A DNA stretch of 64,000 bases, taken from contig AP024710.1 of assembly GCA_024363285.1 (NCBI GenBank), forward strand, positions 248,001 through 312,000. The letters are read 5' to 3'. This DNA is from Leptolinea sp. HRD-7 (GTDB lineage: Bacteria > Chloroflexota > Anaerolineae > Anaerolineales > Anaerolineaceae). Made by a program: the position numbers and the translations under genes. The notes under the pieces were generated by a model. The model made no database searches. It was not told where the DNA came from and saw only the letters and a program-made list of their open reading frames with translations. This document shows, piece after piece, positions 17,655 through 26,587 of the stretch (its first letter is position 1; each line of letters starts with the position of its first letter).

Positions 17655-18329
17655 TCAGTCCATTCCCCGACTGGCGGTTAATCGCCAATTGCCTGTACCG
17701 GGCTGAACACGCAGATCGGAGATTTTGTCCAATACCATATCCGCGCCGTTCATTTCCAGTACATCGTGGGAATGTGTGGAAGCGACAGCCACTACCCTCA
17801 TTCCGGCCGCTTTCGCGGCTTGTATACCTGCCGGCGCGTCTTCTACAACCAGGCAGCGTTCCGGCGCTACACCCACTTTCTTCGCTCCAGCCAGGTAAGG
17901 TTCGGGAGATGGTTTACCTTCCTTAACATCATCGGCGGTTACCAGCATGCGGGGGACGGGCAGACCGGCAATGGGCATGCGAATCTTCACCAGCTCTTCA
18001 CGCGCTGATGTGACCACTGCCCACGCGCCTTCTGGAAGGGTAGAGACCAATGGCAATGCCCCCTCAAACGCAACAACGCCAACTGAATCCAGCAATTCAC
18101 GCTGCATGAACAGCTCAGCTTCCACTTTAGCATCAAGGTGCGGCGCCACCAGCCGAATGGTCTCTTCAGAACGCAGTCCATGCGCCACACGTTCGATCTC
18201 CTGCATGTCCACTCCGTGACTATCCGCCCACTCCTGCCAGATGCGCAGGATCGCAGCCGTGGAATCGATCAAAACACCATCCAGGTCAAACAACAGGGCA
18301 TCGCAGGGTAAATCAGTAGTAAGAGACAT
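17655..18329 (-). CDS. HAD family hydrolase, sugar-phosphatase-like
   Basis: 224 residues. HAD motif I is LLFDLDGVLIDST (nucleophile Asp near residue 14), motif II is AVVTSA, the motif III Lys is in VKEGKPSPEPYL and motif IV is VVEDAPAGIQAAKAAGM. An alpha-helical cap of type C1 follows motif I. This is the pattern of sugar phosphatases and beta-phosphoglucomutase-like proteins (YfbT type); the substrate is not known. The ATG at 18329 (MSLTTD) was chosen over an in-frame upstream start that lacks an RBS. First gene of a likely two-gene unit with the YwaF-like protein. Confidence 0.88.
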   Translation of the reverse strand: MSLTTDLPCDALLFDLDGVLIDSTAAILRIWQEWADSHGVDMQEIERVAHGLRSEETIRLVAPHLDAKVEAELFMQRELLDSVGVVAFEGALPLVSTLPEGAWAVVTSAREELVKIRMPIAGLPVPRMLVTADDVKEGKPSPEPYLAGAKKVGVAPERCLVVEDAPAGIQAAKAAGMRVVAVASTHSHDVLEMNGADMVLDKISDLRVQPGTGNWRLTASRGMD

Positions 18330-18439
18330 GGCTATTTTTGAGTTCCATTTCGAGTAATTATGCCTGAATTTTTCGTGAAAAGTTCCGGCGGACAATATAT
18401 AAATTATCCGGTGAAAACCTGTTCACTTTTGAACAGGGA

Positions 18440-18811
18440 TTAGTGATTATAGACGATCTTCTACAGTCCGTTTTTCTTCACATAGACTTCGGTGCCATTC
18501 CACGATATACGTTTAGAGATCGAACCATCCGGTTTGGGTGTAGTGGATAAAAAGCGGTAGGTTGAAAAAGCCGTATCGCCCAACACCTGCGCCACCGGGT
18601 CAATGAATTCCCGCGCATCGGAAGAAATTTTACGCTCACAGAGTTTGTTCTCCGCTTTCCTGGCATCCAACCCGTTGATTCGTACCGGTGTTTCTGAGTC
18701 CAGCTAAGTTATACCGGGCTCGTACAGGTCCATAAACACCCACGGGGCATCCTGACACCAGCGTTCCATGACTGCGTTTTCCTTTGTCAAAATTTCATCG
18801 TCAATAAGGTA
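18440..18811 (-). pseudogene. Decayed SnoaL / NTF2-like protein gene
   Basis: In one frame the strand reads a continuous NTF2-like (SnoaL/DUF4440-type) protein: ILTKENAVMERWCQDAPWVF, then PVRINGLDARKAE, GDTAFSTYRFL, WNGTEVYVKKNG and KIVYNH. A TAG at 18704-18706 interrupts it near the early strand, where relatives have an aromatic residue (probably TAC to TAG). A second TAG at 18461-18463 falls where relatives have the Trp of NGxWKIxxxH (TGG to TAG). A TAA at 18440-18442 replaces the usual HWS ending. The reading frame itself is intact, so decay is by point mutation and recent. No clear start or RBS. The surrounding genes use TAG, TAA and TGA as normal stops. Confidence 0.7.
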
Positions 18812-18919
18812 AATTCTCTTATAATTATTAATAATTAGCACTTATTTTCTATAATATCAGATTATAATTTACAGTTGCGGAAGAAAATTGGAATCGCTTG
18901 TTCACAAGGAGCATATACC

Positions 18920-20116
18920 ATGGCCAAATTCGCGAAACGGATTTCCAACATGCAGGCATCCGCTGACGTCATCCGCCAGTTGTTTGAAGCCATGGGTGAC
19001 CCGGAGACCATATCTTTCGGCGGTGGCGCCCCCGCGCGTGAAGCCCTGCCGGTTGAAAAAATCCACGACATTGCAAACGAAGTTCTCACCCGCGAGAAAC
19101 GCGGCATCCAGGCGCTGCAATATGGCAACCCGATGGGCGTGCCGGATCTGCGAAAGACTGTCATTGAGCGGCTGCTGGCGCCAAAAGGACTGAAAGCCGG
19201 GATGGATGACGTGTTGATCGTCTCCGGCGGCATCGAGAGCATGAATCTGGTCAGCCAGTTGTATCTGGAACCCGGAGACGTGGTTCTTGTGGAAGCCCCT
19301 ACCTTTGTACAGGCGGTGCAGATATTCCAGTTGTTCGAGGCAAAGGTTATCGCCTGCGAAACCGATAATAACGGGTTGGTGATCGACGATGTGGAAGCGA
19401 AGATCAGGCAGTATTCGCCGAAGATGGTCTACGTGATCCCCACCTTCCAGAACCCCAGCGGCCGCACCACGAACCTGGAACGCCGTAAGGCACTGGCCGA
19501 ACTAGGCAGCCGCTATGACGTGATAATCCTGGAAGACGACCCATACAGCGAAATGCGCTACAGCGGCGAGCCGCTGCCGCCGGTTAAATCATTTGATACA
19601 ACGGGGAACACCATATTCGTCAACAGTTTTTCCAAAATCTTCTCACCGGGTAGCCGCCTTGGTTATATCTACGCGAAAGATGAAATTGTACGCAAAATCT
19701 ATGACGTCAAGACCGCTACCAATTCGCATGCCAGTGTGCTGGCACAGGTGATCTGCGCGGAGTTCTTCAACCGCGGGCTGTATGAACCGCACCTGAAGAT
19801 GATCCGTGATATCCACCGCGAACGCCGCGATGTGATGATGGACTGCGTCAAAACCATGCTCCCTCCGGAAATCCAATCGGTTTATCCGGATGGGGGCCTG
19901 TTCACCTGGGTGGAACTACCGAAGCGTATCAACACCACCACCCTTCTGGCATACGCCCACGCGAAAAAAGTGGCATATGTTCCCGGCCGGGAATTTTTTG
20001 TGGAAGACCGGGACAACCATGATAACTGCATGCGCATCAGCTTCGGAGGAGTGGAACCGGAGAAGATACGCATCGGTATGGACCGGCTGGCCGGTGTGAT
20101 CAAAGCGAAGTTGTAG
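18920..20116 (+). CDS. PLP-dependent aminotransferase, class I/II (2-aminoadipate/LysN-like)
   Basis: 398 residues, fold-type I aminotransferase of the subgroup containing LysN and the aminotransferase domains of MocR proteins, but with no HTH domain. TISFGGGAPARE, LQYGNPMGVPDLRKTV, IPTFQNPSGRTTN, ILEDDPYSEMRYSG, the PLP lysine in SFSKIFSPGSRLGY, and the terminal Arg in MRISFGG are visible. Probable substrates are aromatic, branched-chain or 2-aminoadipate amino acids with 2-oxoglutarate as partner. The ATG at 18920 follows AAGGAGCATATACC; the upstream in-frame ATG was rejected. Monocistronic. Confidence 0.9.
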   Translation: MAKFAKRISNMQASADVIRQLFEAMGDPETISFGGGAPAREALPVEKIHDIANEVLTREKRGIQALQYGNPMGVPDLRKTVIERLLAPKGLKAGMDDVLIVSGGIESMNLVSQLYLEPGDVVLVEAPTFVQAVQIFQLFEAKVIACETDNNGLVIDDVEAKIRQYSPKMVYVIPTFQNPSGRTTNLERRKALAELGSRYDVIILEDDPYSEMRYSGEPLPPVKSFDTTGNTIFVNSFSKIFSPGSRLGYIYAKDEIVRKIYDVKTATNSHASVLAQVICAEFFNRGLYEPHLKMIRDIHRERRDVMMDCVKTMLPPEIQSVYPDGGLFTWVELPKRINTTTLLAYAHAKKVAYVPGREFFVEDRDNHDNCMRISFGGVEPEKIRIGMDRLAGVIKAKL

Positions 20117-20117
20117 A

Positions 20118-20150
20118 CAAAAAGACCGGCGGATAAATATCCGCCGGTCT
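20118..20150 (-). terminator. Intrinsic terminator of the DUF2202 gene
   Basis: AGACCGGCGGAT (20123-20134) and ATCCGCCGGTCT (20139-20150) form a 12-bp stem. On the minus strand it is followed by TTTTTGT, so it mainly serves the DUF2202 gene but lies between two convergent genes. Confidence 0.82.
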
Positions 20151-20169
20151 TCGCCATTGATTTGATCTG

Positions 20170-20913
20170 TTAGTTTCGTCCGCCACGGTACCCGCTGCCG
20201 GATCCTACTCCTACGCCATTGCCGGTTCCATTGCCGGTTGCATTACCGTTACCGTTGCCGGCGCCGGTACCAAGCCCATGGCCATTACCGCTGTTGCCGT
20301 TTGAGTCAGAGGCGATTGCCTGATAATCATCTGCCGACATGTATTGCGGCTTGTAGGTTTCGCCCGTCTGCCGCTCGAGTGAGCCGCTGAAAGCCCGCAG
20401 GTGGTTTTCGGAACCATTTTCCAGATTCTGGTAGACCACCTGGATATCGGAGTGGGTGACGTTCTTTACCAGTTCCCGCAGGTCCAGTATGTCAATCTCT
20501 TCGATGGCGCCGCCGACCTTGAGAGCGGCAGCCAGTGATTCACTCCCCTGTTTCGTCAGGTCGTTGTACAGCTTCTGAAGTTCCGGGTCAGTGAACACAC
20601 CGGCGGGGTTACCGGAAGACGGATCAGAAAGACTGTAAGCATCAAGTAGAACTTTTACCTCATCCATATGCGTCTGTTCGCTGCGGGCGATATTTTCAAA
20701 GGAATTCAATCCCCATTTTTCATACAGATAGATATACACATCATGCGCCAGTTTTTCTTCTTCGCGCATTTTCAGCAATCCGGCCGTCTCCTCGGCTGAC
20801 AGGCCGGTATCGGTCTGCGCAGTCACCACTGCATCCGCCGCTAAAGGCGCAAACGCCATCATACTGAGGGCAGTAAAACCTGAAACTACTATTAAAGTGA
20901 TTTTTTTGAACAT
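20170..20913 (-). CDS. Secreted DUF2202 (ferritin-like) protein
   Basis: 247 residues. Signal peptide about 1-27 ending LAADAVVTA. The DUF2202 domain (about 40-185) has the EEEKLAHDVYIYLYEKWG segment, SEQTHMDEVKVLLDAY and a third helix with EEIDILDLRELV and ENGSENHLRAF. These Glu/His positions resemble a ferritin-like di-iron four-helix bundle. The last 45 residues are a low-complexity Gly/Asn/Ser tail of GNGNGN type. Function unknown; an exported metal-binding or redox role is a guess. A GAGGAA RBS precedes the ATG. Confidence 0.85.
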   Translation of the reverse strand: MFKKITLIVVSGFTALSMMAFAPLAADAVVTAQTDTGLSAEETAGLLKMREEEKLAHDVYIYLYEKWGLNSFENIARSEQTHMDEVKVLLDAYSLSDPSSGNPAGVFTDPELQKLYNDLTKQGSESLAAALKVGGAIEEIDILDLRELVKNVTHSDIQVVYQNLENGSENHLRAFSGSLERQTGETYKPQYMSADDYQAIASDSNGNSGNGHGLGTGAGNGNGNATGNGTGNGVGVGSGSGYRGGRN

Positions 20914-21030
20914 TTTTCCTCACAGTTTTCTATTGATAATTTATTCCCGCCATATTCAGGTTCGGGTTATTTTTATTCTATGGGGTGGATGTGAAAAACT
21001 TGTGAAGGAAATGTGTTCTTTCTGTGACTT

Positions 21031-21936
21031 TTACACATGAATTGGTGCGATCAATTCTTCCCTTGTCATTTGCATAAACGCCAACAAAGCAGGCGGCAGC
21101 CATTTGTTCTGCTGCCAGGCCATGATCAAATTTCCGGTAATGACCTCGCGGTCATTCCATGGGAGAATAGCCAGCCTTCCATCCTCCACCTCTTCCCGCA
21201 CAGCTATTTCGGGAAGAACGGTGAATCCGGTTCCGTTCATCATTACTTTTTTTATCGCCGCGATGGAGTTGAAACGCCAGACCCGGGTAATCTTCACTTT
21301 TTGTTCAATCAACACCCGTTCCAATGTCTGGGTATAGCTGCAATCATTGGATGGCACAAATAGCGGACCATCTTTAAGTCTGGAAAGGTCAACGTGTGGT
21401 TCATTCGCCAGTGGATGCCCCGGGTATGTGACCAGCACCAGAGGCACCGGGCACAACGTTTCAGTTGCCAGATTGTTAGTCACATATCGATCGATGATCA
21501 GAAAACCAAGGTCAACCACTCCGGCCTGCAATTCCTCGGGCAGGTCGAAAAAAACACAGTCCAACAGTCCGAGATTGATCCCCGGGTATTTCGCATGGTA
21601 CCGGGCAAATAGGGAGGAAAGGTAATACTGACTTACAGTCTCCGGTATACGGATGGAGATGGTTCCATGGGGTTCTTCGGGGTGGTTGACTTCTGTCTTG
21701 ATCTGGTTCTCCAGGTTCGACATTTTCTGGGCGTAAATCAGCAGGCGCTCCCCTTCCTGTGTAAGCTCCACCCGTTTATTCCCCGCGCGTTTGAACAGGC
21801 GTGCTTGAAGCTCCGCCTCAAGCAGCCTGACATGTTCTGAAACCGTTGATTGAGCATAGCCCAGTACGTCTGCTGCCTGGCTGAAACTACCCAGGATGGC
21901 TATGGTACGGAAAGTGGTCAAATGTTGTAGGTCCAT
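21031..21936 (-). CDS. LysR family transcriptional regulator
   Basis: 301 residues, normal LysR length. The N-terminal winged HTH (MDLQHLTTFRTIAILGSFSQAADVLG then YAQSTVSEHVRLLE) is followed by a linker helix and a periplasmic-binding-protein-like effector domain from about residue 90 (GTISIRIPETVSQYYL). It is divergent from the AhpD-like gene at 22058, the usual arrangement for a LysR activator and its target. The 121-nt gap between them contains two dyad elements. Confidence 0.93.
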   Translation of the reverse strand: MDLQHLTTFRTIAILGSFSQAADVLGYAQSTVSEHVRLLEAELQARLFKRAGNKRVELTQEGERLLIYAQKMSNLENQIKTEVNHPEEPHGTISIRIPETVSQYYLSSLFARYHAKYPGINLGLLDCVFFDLPEELQAGVVDLGFLIIDRYVTNNLATETLCPVPLVLVTYPGHPLANEPHVDLSRLKDGPLFVPSNDCSYTQTLERVLIEQKVKITRVWRFNSIAAIKKVMMNGTGFTVLPEIAVREEVEDGRLAILPWNDREVITGNLIMAWQQNKWLPPALLAFMQMTREELIAPIHV

Positions 21937-21954
21937 ACATATTCCCTATTATCA

Positions 21955-22010
21955 AAATATTCGATATTTATTATCACTTTATCGCTGTCAACCAGTGTTT
22001 TCCGATATCG
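21955..22010. promoter_or_regulatory. Dyad elements between the LysR and AhpD-like genes
   Basis: AAATAT-TCG-ATATTT (21955-21969) and CGATATCG (22003-22010) lie in the divergent intergenic region. A T-N11-A LysR box fits the first one. Likely regulator and RNA polymerase sites; inferred from position. Confidence 0.45.
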
Positions 22011-22057
22011 TATTATGGTGGATGTAGTTCATCCTGTCAATAAATGAAAGAGGAAAT

Positions 22058-22345
22058 ATGTTTTTAACGAAAGAGACTGAAGAGCTGTACTACCGGTTTG
22101 GAGAAAGCGCCATGAAACCGGTAAATCTCGACCGGAAAACAAAGGAATTGATTGCGGTTTGCTGTTCGGTTCTGGCTGAATGCATTCCCTGCATCGAACA
22201 TCACTATAAACAGGCAATGGATGCCGGCGCGACAACAGATGAAATTGCGGAAGCCCTGGCCATTCCCCTCTCCGTCATATCCGGGAGCAAGATAGCAAAT
22301 TATGGAGCGGTTGTCGGCAATCTGCAAACCAAAAACAGAAAATAG
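22058..22345 (+). CDS. Carboxymuconolactone decarboxylase / AhpD-like family protein
   Basis: 95-residue all-helical protein. The AhpD-type redox motif is CIPCIEHH (CxxCxxxH), preceded by KPVNLDRKTKELIAVCCSVLAEC and followed by KQAMDAGATTDEIAEAL, both family hallmarks. The two Cys and the His suggest a disulfide reductase or peroxidase partner rather than a lactone decarboxylase. The ATG follows AGAGGAAAT. It is probably regulated by the divergent LysR protein and may be co-transcribed with the MFS gene. Confidence 0.9.
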   Translation: MFLTKETEELYYRFGESAMKPVNLDRKTKELIAVCCSVLAECIPCIEHHYKQAMDAGATTDEIAEALAIPLSVISGSKIANYGAVVGNLQTKNRK

Positions 22346-22376
22346 ACTGAATTAGATAAACTCACATATTCGATAC

Positions 22377-22417
22377 GGGATGCCTTCAACCGAAAACCGC
22401 AAGATGGAAGGCATCCC
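22377..22417 (+). other. 11-bp hairpin between the AhpD-like and MFS genes
   Basis: GGGATGCCTTC (22377-22387) pairs perfectly with GAAGGCATCCC (22407-22417) around a 19-nt loop. It ends 17 nt before the MFS ATG, with the GGGAG RBS immediately after. No U-run. It may modulate expression of the second gene or stabilise a processed mRNA. Confidence 0.5.
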
Positions 22418-22434
22418 GGTTGTTGGGAGATAGA

Positions 22435-23646
22435 ATGGACCGGTTTTCAAAATATAACTTTTGGAATTTTTGTTTGATGTTTTTATTATCCGTGTTCGGT
22501 TACGAATTGATCTTCTTTTTTATGACGCTATATGTATACAATCTGACCCATGACGCGGTGAATGTGAGTTTCTTCGGGGTGCTGACGTTCATCCCGAAGT
22601 TGTTGTCGCCCTTATACGGGGAATTGGCTGACAGATTTCGTAAACAGAGGGTTTTTGCCGTTTCGGCGGTGATCACTGCCGGATTGATGGGCACCCTGTC
22701 CATGGTCAAAACGATTGAATGGATATATGGTCTCTGGTTTGCCACTGCTGTGTTGCTCGCGTTGATCGCCAATATCCGCGGAAGCCTGTTTGCCGAAATA
22801 GTTCCAAAGAAAAATTACAGCACCGGAAATTCAACTATGCTGGTACTGTCCAATGCCGCGCGGATTCTGGCTCCTTTCTTAGGTGGTTCAGCAGCTCTGG
22901 TTTTTGAACCGCGGCTGATATTCTTTGCTATATCTTCCATTTACATTCTAGCGGCCGGAATTATCAGCCTGATCAAAAGTAGTTCTGATTTTCCGGAAAA
23001 AACTGAGCGGAAACCTGGTTTTAATCTATCGGCTGGTTACCGGTATATCCGCCAGAATCCTTCTATCAACTACATTTTCACCCTCAGCTTTTTCTGGCGT
23101 CTGTTCCTGGGTTTGCAGGTATCCATTCTGGTGATCTATGTGAAGACAACCCTGGCAGGGAATGACGCCCTGTACGGGTATTTCATGACGGTAATTGGTC
23201 TGGGAAGTGTCCTCGGAAGCTTGCTTGGAACATGGCTGGCAAAGTATCTCTACCGCAACACATTGATGACGGTCGGGCTTGGACTGCATTATGCGTCCTT
23301 TGCCGCGTTAGGGCTGGTCAACCAGTTTCTGCCGGCCTGTGCGCTGGGATTTTTCAGCTTCGCCGCGTTTTACGCTTCGCTCGTTTCTTTACACACCATG
23401 CGCGATGCCGGAACCCATCTTTCTGTTCGCGGACGGGTGTATGGAACGGTAGCCGCGATCATCACACTACCGGCTATTGTATCCATGCTGACTGGCGGGT
23501 ACCTTGCCCGGTACGTTGGCGCTAATTGGATAGTACTTTCCGCCGGTTTGCTGGCCCTGATCAGCCTGCTGGTAATCAACCGCATATTCTTTTCGGGTTG
23601 TCTGCAAAATCGAGTGGAAACATACCCCGCCGATCAGGTGGTTTGA
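22435..23646 (+). CDS. MFS transporter
   Basis: 403 residues, about twelve hydrophobic segments. The first cytoplasmic loop has the MFS motif A variant GELADRFRKQRVF, and a second copy at midpoint is degenerate. It most resembles MFS_1/MFS_3-type drug or small-molecule exporters of Firmicutes and Chloroflexi; the substrate is unknown. The ATG at 22435 (MDRFSKYN) is chosen because GGGAG lies 6 nt upstream; an in-frame ATG at 22420 overlaps the hairpin region and lacks an RBS. It lies downstream of the AhpD-like gene and could be under the same LysR regulator. Confidence 0.87.
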   Translation: MDRFSKYNFWNFCLMFLLSVFGYELIFFFMTLYVYNLTHDAVNVSFFGVLTFIPKLLSPLYGELADRFRKQRVFAVSAVITAGLMGTLSMVKTIEWIYGLWFATAVLLALIANIRGSLFAEIVPKKNYSTGNSTMLVLSNAARILAPFLGGSAALVFEPRLIFFAISSIYILAAGIISLIKSSSDFPEKTERKPGFNLSAGYRYIRQNPSINYIFTLSFFWRLFLGLQVSILVIYVKTTLAGNDALYGYFMTVIGLGSVLGSLLGTWLAKYLYRNTLMTVGLGLHYASFAALGLVNQFLPACALGFFSFAAFYASLVSLHTMRDAGTHLSVRGRVYGTVAAIITLPAIVSMLTGGYLARYVGANWIVLSAGLLALISLLVINRIFFSGCLQNRVETYPADQVV

Positions 23647-23656
23647 CCGGATAAAA

Positions 23657-23684
23657 TCCAGCCGGAGTTTACCCTCCGGCTGGA
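23657..23684. terminator. Hairpin between convergent MFS and pfkA genes
   Basis: TCCAGCCGGAG (23657-23667) and CTCCGGCTGGA (23674-23684), 11-bp stem with a 6-nt loop. TTTTATCC follows on the minus strand, so it fits best as the pfkA terminator. Confidence 0.65.
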
Positions 23685-23718
23685 AAAAATCTTATCAATT
23701 TCTGGAATCAGGATGTGC

Positions 23719-24816
23719 TTAACTCTTCAAAGGATTATCGCCAAAAGAAATCCCCAGATCGCGCGCGGTACGGATAGCATCACAATTGATGTCCACTCGT
23801 TTGGGGCTAGCCAACGCTTCATCCAGGCTGATGTCAACGACCTTTGTATTTTGCAGGGCAACCATCCGGCCAAAACCGCCGGCTGCCGCCAGCCGAACGG
23901 CCGCCGAACCGAAACGTGTAGCCAGGTCGCGGTCAAACGCGGTGGGAGTTCCCCCGCGCTGCAGGTGACCCAGCACGATCACCCGGCTCTCGATCTTCGT
24001 CATGCGCGTGATCTCATCCGCCACACGCACAGCTATACCGCCCAGGCGTGGCGTGTACACTTCATCTCCCATGCGGCTGACGACGATCTCACCGCCAACC
24101 CGCCGCGCGCCTTCAGCCACCGCTACGATACTGAAGTGAGTACCGCGTTCGGAACGCTTTAATATCTTCTCGTTAATATATTCCATAGTGAACGGGATCT
24201 CGGGAATCAGGATCACATCCGCCCCTCCGGCCAGCCCGGCGGTTAACGCGATAAACCCGGCATCGCGCCCCATCAATTCCAGCACCATAACACGATGATG
24301 CGCTTCCGCCGTGGTATGCAGGCGGTCCAGCGCGTCTGTGGCTATGTTCAGGGCGGTATCGTACCCAAAGGTGCAATCGGTACCGCCGATGTCGTTGTCA
24401 ATTGTTTTCGGAACCCCGATGACCGGAACTCCGATGGGGAACAGCTCGCGGGCAATGCGCAGTGTACCATCACCGCCCACCACGATCAGCGCGTCCAGTT
24501 TCAGGGCTTCAATATTGTCTTTTATTCGCCCGGAGACATCCTCCACTACTTCTCGTCCATTACGAACCACCTTGCGGGCGAAGGGATTACCCCGGTTGGC
24601 AGATCCCAGGATCGTGCCGCCGCGCGGCAGGATACCTCTAACCGCCGCCTGATCGAGCGGGAAAATACCGTAATCCCCCAGGAAGCCGTCAAAACCATCC
24701 CTGACGCCCATTACTTCGCAGTTATATAGATTGGCTGCCGTTTTGACCACAGCGCGGATCACCGCGTTCAGGCCGGGGGCGTCACCACCGCCGGTCAGGA
24801 TCGCAATTCGTTTCAT
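23719..24816 (-). CDS. pfkA: 6-phosphofructokinase
   Basis: 365 residues. Phosphorylates fructose 6-phosphate in glycolysis. TGGGDAPGLNAVIR at the N-terminus, GGDGTLR (the Gly that allows ATP use) near residue 100, PKTIDNDIGGTD with Asp base, MGRDAGFIAL and HLQRGG substrate sites. The GGDG motif points to ATP, while Lys instead of Gly in PKTIDND is the state seen in pyrophosphate enzymes; this mixed state is known from group III ATP enzymes. A start at the second ATG (24816) is preferred, since AAGGAGGG sits 4 nt upstream; the ATG at 24819 is directly adjacent to it. Confidence 0.94.
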   Translation of the reverse strand: MKRIAILTGGGDAPGLNAVIRAVVKTAANLYNCEVMGVRDGFDGFLGDYGIFPLDQAAVRGILPRGGTILGSANRGNPFARKVVRNGREVVEDVSGRIKDNIEALKLDALIVVGGDGTLRIARELFPIGVPVIGVPKTIDNDIGGTDCTFGYDTALNIATDALDRLHTTAEAHHRVMVLELMGRDAGFIALTAGLAGGADVILIPEIPFTMEYINEKILKRSERGTHFSIVAVAEGARRVGGEIVVSRMGDEVYTPRLGGIAVRVADEITRMTKIESRVIVLGHLQRGGTPTAFDRDLATRFGSAAVRLAAAGGFGRMVALQNTKVVDISLDEALASPKRVDINCDAIRTARDLGISFGDNPLKS

Positions 24817-24941
24817 CATCCCTCCTTAAACTGGTACAAAACCCGTCAAATTTCATAGTAGCGTTAAAACCTGTACACGCAAGCCAAATTTCTGTTAAAA
24901 CATCCTAAAATCAACATAAAGGTTTTGATGAAAGGACGGCT

Positions 24942-26315
24942 ATGCCGGTTGCCATCTGGTGGATACGCCGCGATGTGCGGTTGACAGATAATTTCGCGCT
25001 GCAGGCAGCCCGCAAGACAGGGTATCCGGTTGTGCCGGTTTTTATCCGGGACAGTCGCCTGATGGCCAATTCGGTCAACCGGCGCCAGAGGTTCCTGGTT
25101 AACGCCCTGAAAGATCTGCAAGCCCAACTTCGGCAAGAAGGCAGTGACCTGCTGGTACGTTCCGGTGAACCTTCGGACGTATTATCAACACTGGTCAGGG
25201 AAATGTCGGCTGTCGGGGTTTACGCCGAAAAAGATTTTTCTCCGTTCGCCAAAAACAGAGACGAAAAAGTCAGTCGGGAAGTACCTCTGACTCTAACCGG
25301 CGGTTTAACCATCCATCCGCCTGATGCCGTACTGAAACCGGACGGAGCGCCCTACACAATCTTCACACCATACAGCCGTAAGTGGCTTTCACTGCCCGCT
25401 CCCTTTCTTCCCACTTCCGCACCAGGGGATTTCCTGCCGTCAAATCAATTCCCGGGGTTGGAACTTCTGCCCGCGATGGACCCGGTGGAAGGTTTCGCTG
25501 CCACCCGGGAAGAAGCCGAATCCCGGCTGGCATTATTTCTCTCTCTGAAAATTGATGAATATGCCAACCAAAGGGACCGAATGGACCTGAATGGGACATC
25601 CGGGCTGTCGCCTTATATCCGTTTCGGCCTGCTGTCACCCGCCCGCCTGTCCCTTGTCATCCGGCAACAGGCTGGTTATTTGATGGACGGTCAGCGCACC
25701 TGGTTGAATGAACTGATCTGGCGTGATTTTTACCAGTCCATACTGCACCATTTTCCCTTTGTCAAATACGAAGCCTTTCAACCAAAATTCAGGCATATCC
25801 CCTGGCGGAACGCGCCGGATGACCTGCGGGCCTGGAAGGACGGCCTGACCGGCTATCCGGTGGTGGATGCCGCCATGCGCCAGTTGAAGTCCACCGGATG
25901 GATGCACAACCGGGCGCGTATGATCACCGCGTCATTCCTCACCAAAGATCTGCTGATCAACTGGCAGGATGGCGAACGCTGGTTTATGGATCAACTGGTG
26001 GATGGAGACACAGCCTCCAATAATGGCGGCTGGCAGTGGGCAGCCGGCACCGGGACGGATGCCGCGCCGTACTTCCGAATTTTCAACCCGGTTCTGCAGG
26101 GCAAACGGTTTGACCCGCACGGTGTTTATATCCGCCACTGGGTACCTGAACTGCGGAACTTGCCGGACCAATACATTCACGAACCGTGGGCCGTACCACC
26201 GCTGGAGCAGGTGTCGTTTGGATTGGTCATCGGGCGTGATTATCCACATCCTATTGTGGAACACAATCTTGTAAGAGAACGTACCCTCGCGGCATACCGT
26301 GCTTCCGCCGGATAG
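24942..26315 (+). CDS. phr: Deoxyribodipyrimidine photolyase
   Basis: 457 residues, cryptochrome/photolyase family. The N-terminal antenna domain (WWIRRDVRLTDNFAL to about 130) and the C-terminal FAD domain are complete. WLNELIWRDFYQSILHHFP, PVVDAAMRQLKSTGWMHNR, RMITASFLTKDLLINW and DGDTASNNGGWQWAAGTGTD are the FAD and DNA-binding signatures of class I CPD photolyases. Uses blue light to split cyclobutane pyrimidine dimers. GAAAGGA lies just before the ATG. The gap of 52 nt to the PspC gene suggests co-transcription. Confidence 0.94.
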   Translation: MPVAIWWIRRDVRLTDNFALQAARKTGYPVVPVFIRDSRLMANSVNRRQRFLVNALKDLQAQLRQEGSDLLVRSGEPSDVLSTLVREMSAVGVYAEKDFSPFAKNRDEKVSREVPLTLTGGLTIHPPDAVLKPDGAPYTIFTPYSRKWLSLPAPFLPTSAPGDFLPSNQFPGLELLPAMDPVEGFAATREEAESRLALFLSLKIDEYANQRDRMDLNGTSGLSPYIRFGLLSPARLSLVIRQQAGYLMDGQRTWLNELIWRDFYQSILHHFPFVKYEAFQPKFRHIPWRNAPDDLRAWKDGLTGYPVVDAAMRQLKSTGWMHNRARMITASFLTKDLLINWQDGERWFMDQLVDGDTASNNGGWQWAAGTGTDAAPYFRIFNPVLQGKRFDPHGVYIRHWVPELRNLPDQYIHEPWAVPPLEQVSFGLVIGRDYPHPIVEHNLVRERTLAAYRASAG

Positions 26316-26367
26316 ATTTGCAACCATTCCACCTAACCTGCGTATGTATTTCTGGAGGCACAAAAAA

Positions 26368-26580
26368 ATGGAAGCCAAAAAACTTTATCGCAGTATGAGC
26401 AACAAAATGCTGGGCGGCGTAGCGGCCGGCCTGGGTGAATATCTGAATATCGATCCTACGATCGTCCGGTTAGGATTTGTGGCGCTGGCCCTGATGGGTG
26501 GCCCCGGGATCGTTATCTATCTGATCATGTGGCTGGTGGTTCCCCCCGAACCATTTGGCACCACTCCCCCACAGCAGTAA
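26368..26580 (+). CDS. PspC domain protein
   Basis: 70-residue small membrane protein: KKLYRSMSNKMLGGVAAGLGEYLNIDPTIVRLGFV is the PspC signature, followed by one transmembrane helix (about 35-58) and a short Pro-rich tail. In enterobacteria PspC helps sense envelope stress; here there is no psp operon nearby. The ATG at 26368 has TGGAGG upstream; a longer in-frame reading that overlaps the photolyase end was rejected. Confidence 0.9.
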   Translation: MEAKKLYRSMSNKMLGGVAAGLGEYLNIDPTIVRLGFVALALMGGPGIVIYLIMWLVVPPEPFGTTPPQQ

Positions 26581-26587
26581 AAGAGAT

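Noticed and set aside
18461..18706. TAG read-through or pyrrolysine decoding in the SnoaL-like frame
   Set aside because: TAG is an ordinary stop for many intact genes in this window and no pyl genes are seen; a pseudogene is simpler.
20170..20300. Low-complexity GCC/GGT-type repeat
   Set aside because: It codes for the Gly/Asn-rich tail of the DUF2202 protein.
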